The translations under genes and the position numbers were made by a program. The notes beneath the pieces are model-generated. The model did not search any database, was not told where the DNA came from, and saw only the letters and a list, made by a program, of their open reading frames with translations. DNA of 64,000 nt from NCBI GenBank assembly GCA_905221605.1, contig CAJNDS010002613.1, positions 277,001 to 341,000 on the forward strand, written 5' to 3'. Below are positions 63,190-64,000 of the stretch, piece by piece. How positions within the stretch are numbered: position 1 is the first letter of the stretch; each line of letters begins with the position of its first letter. Origin of the DNA: Symbiodinium natans (taxonomy: Eukaryota; Sar; Dinophyceae; Suessiales; Symbiodiniaceae).

Positions 63190-63640
63190 AAGCCCCCTAG
63201 CCCTAAACCCCAAAATTCGGAGGGGGAGGGGGGGCATTGGAGGAGAGGGGTTTAGGGTTTAGGGTCTAGGGTTTAGGGGTTTAGGGGTTTAGGGGTTTAG
63301 GGGTTTAGGGGTTTAGGGGTTTAGGGGTTTAGGGGTTTAGGGGTTTAGGGGTTTAGGGGTTTAGGTGTTTAGGGGTTTAGGGGTTTAGGGGTTTAGGGGT
63401 TTAGGGGTTTAGGGGTTTAGGGGTTTAGGAGTTTAGGGGTTTAGGGGTTTAGGGGTTTGGGGGTTTGGGGGTTTAGGGGTTTAGGGGTTTAGGGGTTTAG
63501 GGGTTTAGGGTTTAGGGTTTAGGGTTTAGGGTTTAGGGTTTAAGGTTTAGGGTTTAGGGTTTCGGGTTTAGGGTTTAGGGTTTAGGGTCTAGGGTCTAGG
63601 GTTTAGGGTTTAGGGTTTAGGGTGTAGGGTAGGGGAGATT
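63190..63640. repeat. TTTAGGGG array passing into TTTAGGG
   Basis: About 30 copies of the 8-mer TTTAGGGG (63262-63500) followed by TTTAGGG 7-mers with a few CTAGGG and TTCGGG variants (63500-63640). It is the only extended 8-mer block in the window. Confidence 0.9.
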
Positions 63641-63708
63641 GTAGGGTTGACGATTTAAGGTGTATGGTGTGGGGTCTAGAAGCCCACTTAAAATGAAGCA
63701 TTTCGACT

Positions 63709-64000
63709 TCAGATTTCACTGCCCTTCTTCTGACCAGACGCGTGCACAACAACAGATAAACCCAATCCATCAAAGCACACAAGTCCACTTGGCAAATCCA
63801 CATTCGCCAAGCTCTGGTTGAAAGAAGCCCCGAAGTCCAAGGACAGCAAGCTGCCAGGCAAAGCCACGTTCTCCAAGCTCTGGTTGAACTCGCCTAGGAA
63901 CCTCAAAGACTGCAAGCTGCCAGGCAACTCCACATTCTCCAAGCCCTGGTTGAAAGAAGAAGCGGGCGCGAAGTTCAAGGATTGCAAGCCGGCAGGCAAG
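63709..64000 (-). CDS. FNIP/LRR-type repeat protein, C-terminal part
   Basis: Minus-strand frame entering from the right edge and stopping at 63709-63711. It consists of 22-24-residue repeats: ELPGSLQSLRFLGEFNQSLE then NVA, LPGSLLSLDFGASFNQSLAN then VD, plus a partial one before and after. The pattern LPxxLxSLxFGxxFNQSLxNV matches FNIP repeats (Dictyostelium-type leucine-rich solenoids, here close to BspA-like LRRs), which form protein-interaction surfaces and are very common in Symbiodiniaceae (recalled). The start and upstream repeats lie beyond the window. The last 20 residues leave the repeat pattern. Confidence 0.75.
   Translation of the reverse strand, partial: LPAGLQSLNFAPASSFNQGLENVELPGSLQSLRFLGEFNQSLENVALPGSLLSLDFGASFNQSLANVDLPSGLVCFDGLGLSVVVHASGQKKGSEI

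Overview
The window looks like nuclear DNA of a dinoflagellate, probably a Symbiodiniaceae-like alga. The support is indirect but consistent. Plant-type telomeric repeats (TTTAGGG/CCCTAAA) are scattered through both strands. Genes are cut into many short exons, with GT donors, some GC donors, and acceptors usually followed by G. Degenerate LINE copies, Helitron-like remnants, FNIP-type repeats and microsatellites are abundant. Most coding sequence is on the + strand. All functions below were read by eye from translation, with no database search.

Layout. 1-3.6 kb: broken, partly inverted copies of one LINE reverse transcriptase family. 4.4-7.7 kb: minus-strand remnants (a Helitron-like N-terminal protein, an unrecognised ORF and an ASCH-domain ORF). 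8.0-10.1 kb: five different tandem-repeat arrays side by side. 13.8-18.0 kb: a 5'-nucleotidase-type phosphoesterase gene in at least eight exons, whose introns carry telomere-like arrays, a C/G-rich inverted repeat and a small TIR element. 20.3-22.2 kb: an intact intronless 632-residue glycosyltransferase. 28.2-29.8 kb: a phosphoserine phosphatase gene in at least eight exons, two of them apparently using GC donors. 32-37 kb and 47-51 kb: strings of + strand exons, the later set ending in a membrane protein. These could be one gene or two.

38.5-47.2 kb: the most unusual object here. It is a full-length LTR element with 275-bp LTRs that look identical, a CCCTA target duplication inside a telomere-like array, and a primer site matching the anticodon arm of initiator tRNA-Met (copia-style half-tRNA priming). 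I see no protease, integrase or reverse transcriptase in its 8.1-kb interior. Instead it encodes a WW domain, an S1-like domain, six CCCH-type zinc fingers (one degenerate), a helical domain and a basic protein, in one direction but with repeated frame breaks.

51-64 kb: sparse candidate exons, a lysine-rich protein, several palindromic mini-elements, an AT-rich island of organelle-like composition (62.4-63.0 kb), a TTTAGGGG array and, at the right edge, a partial FNIP-repeat gene on the minus strand.

Two patterns connect the regions. Telomere-like arrays repeatedly lie between exons and contain both a GT donor and a TTTAG|G acceptor. Several short TIR elements end just before splice acceptors, as introners do.
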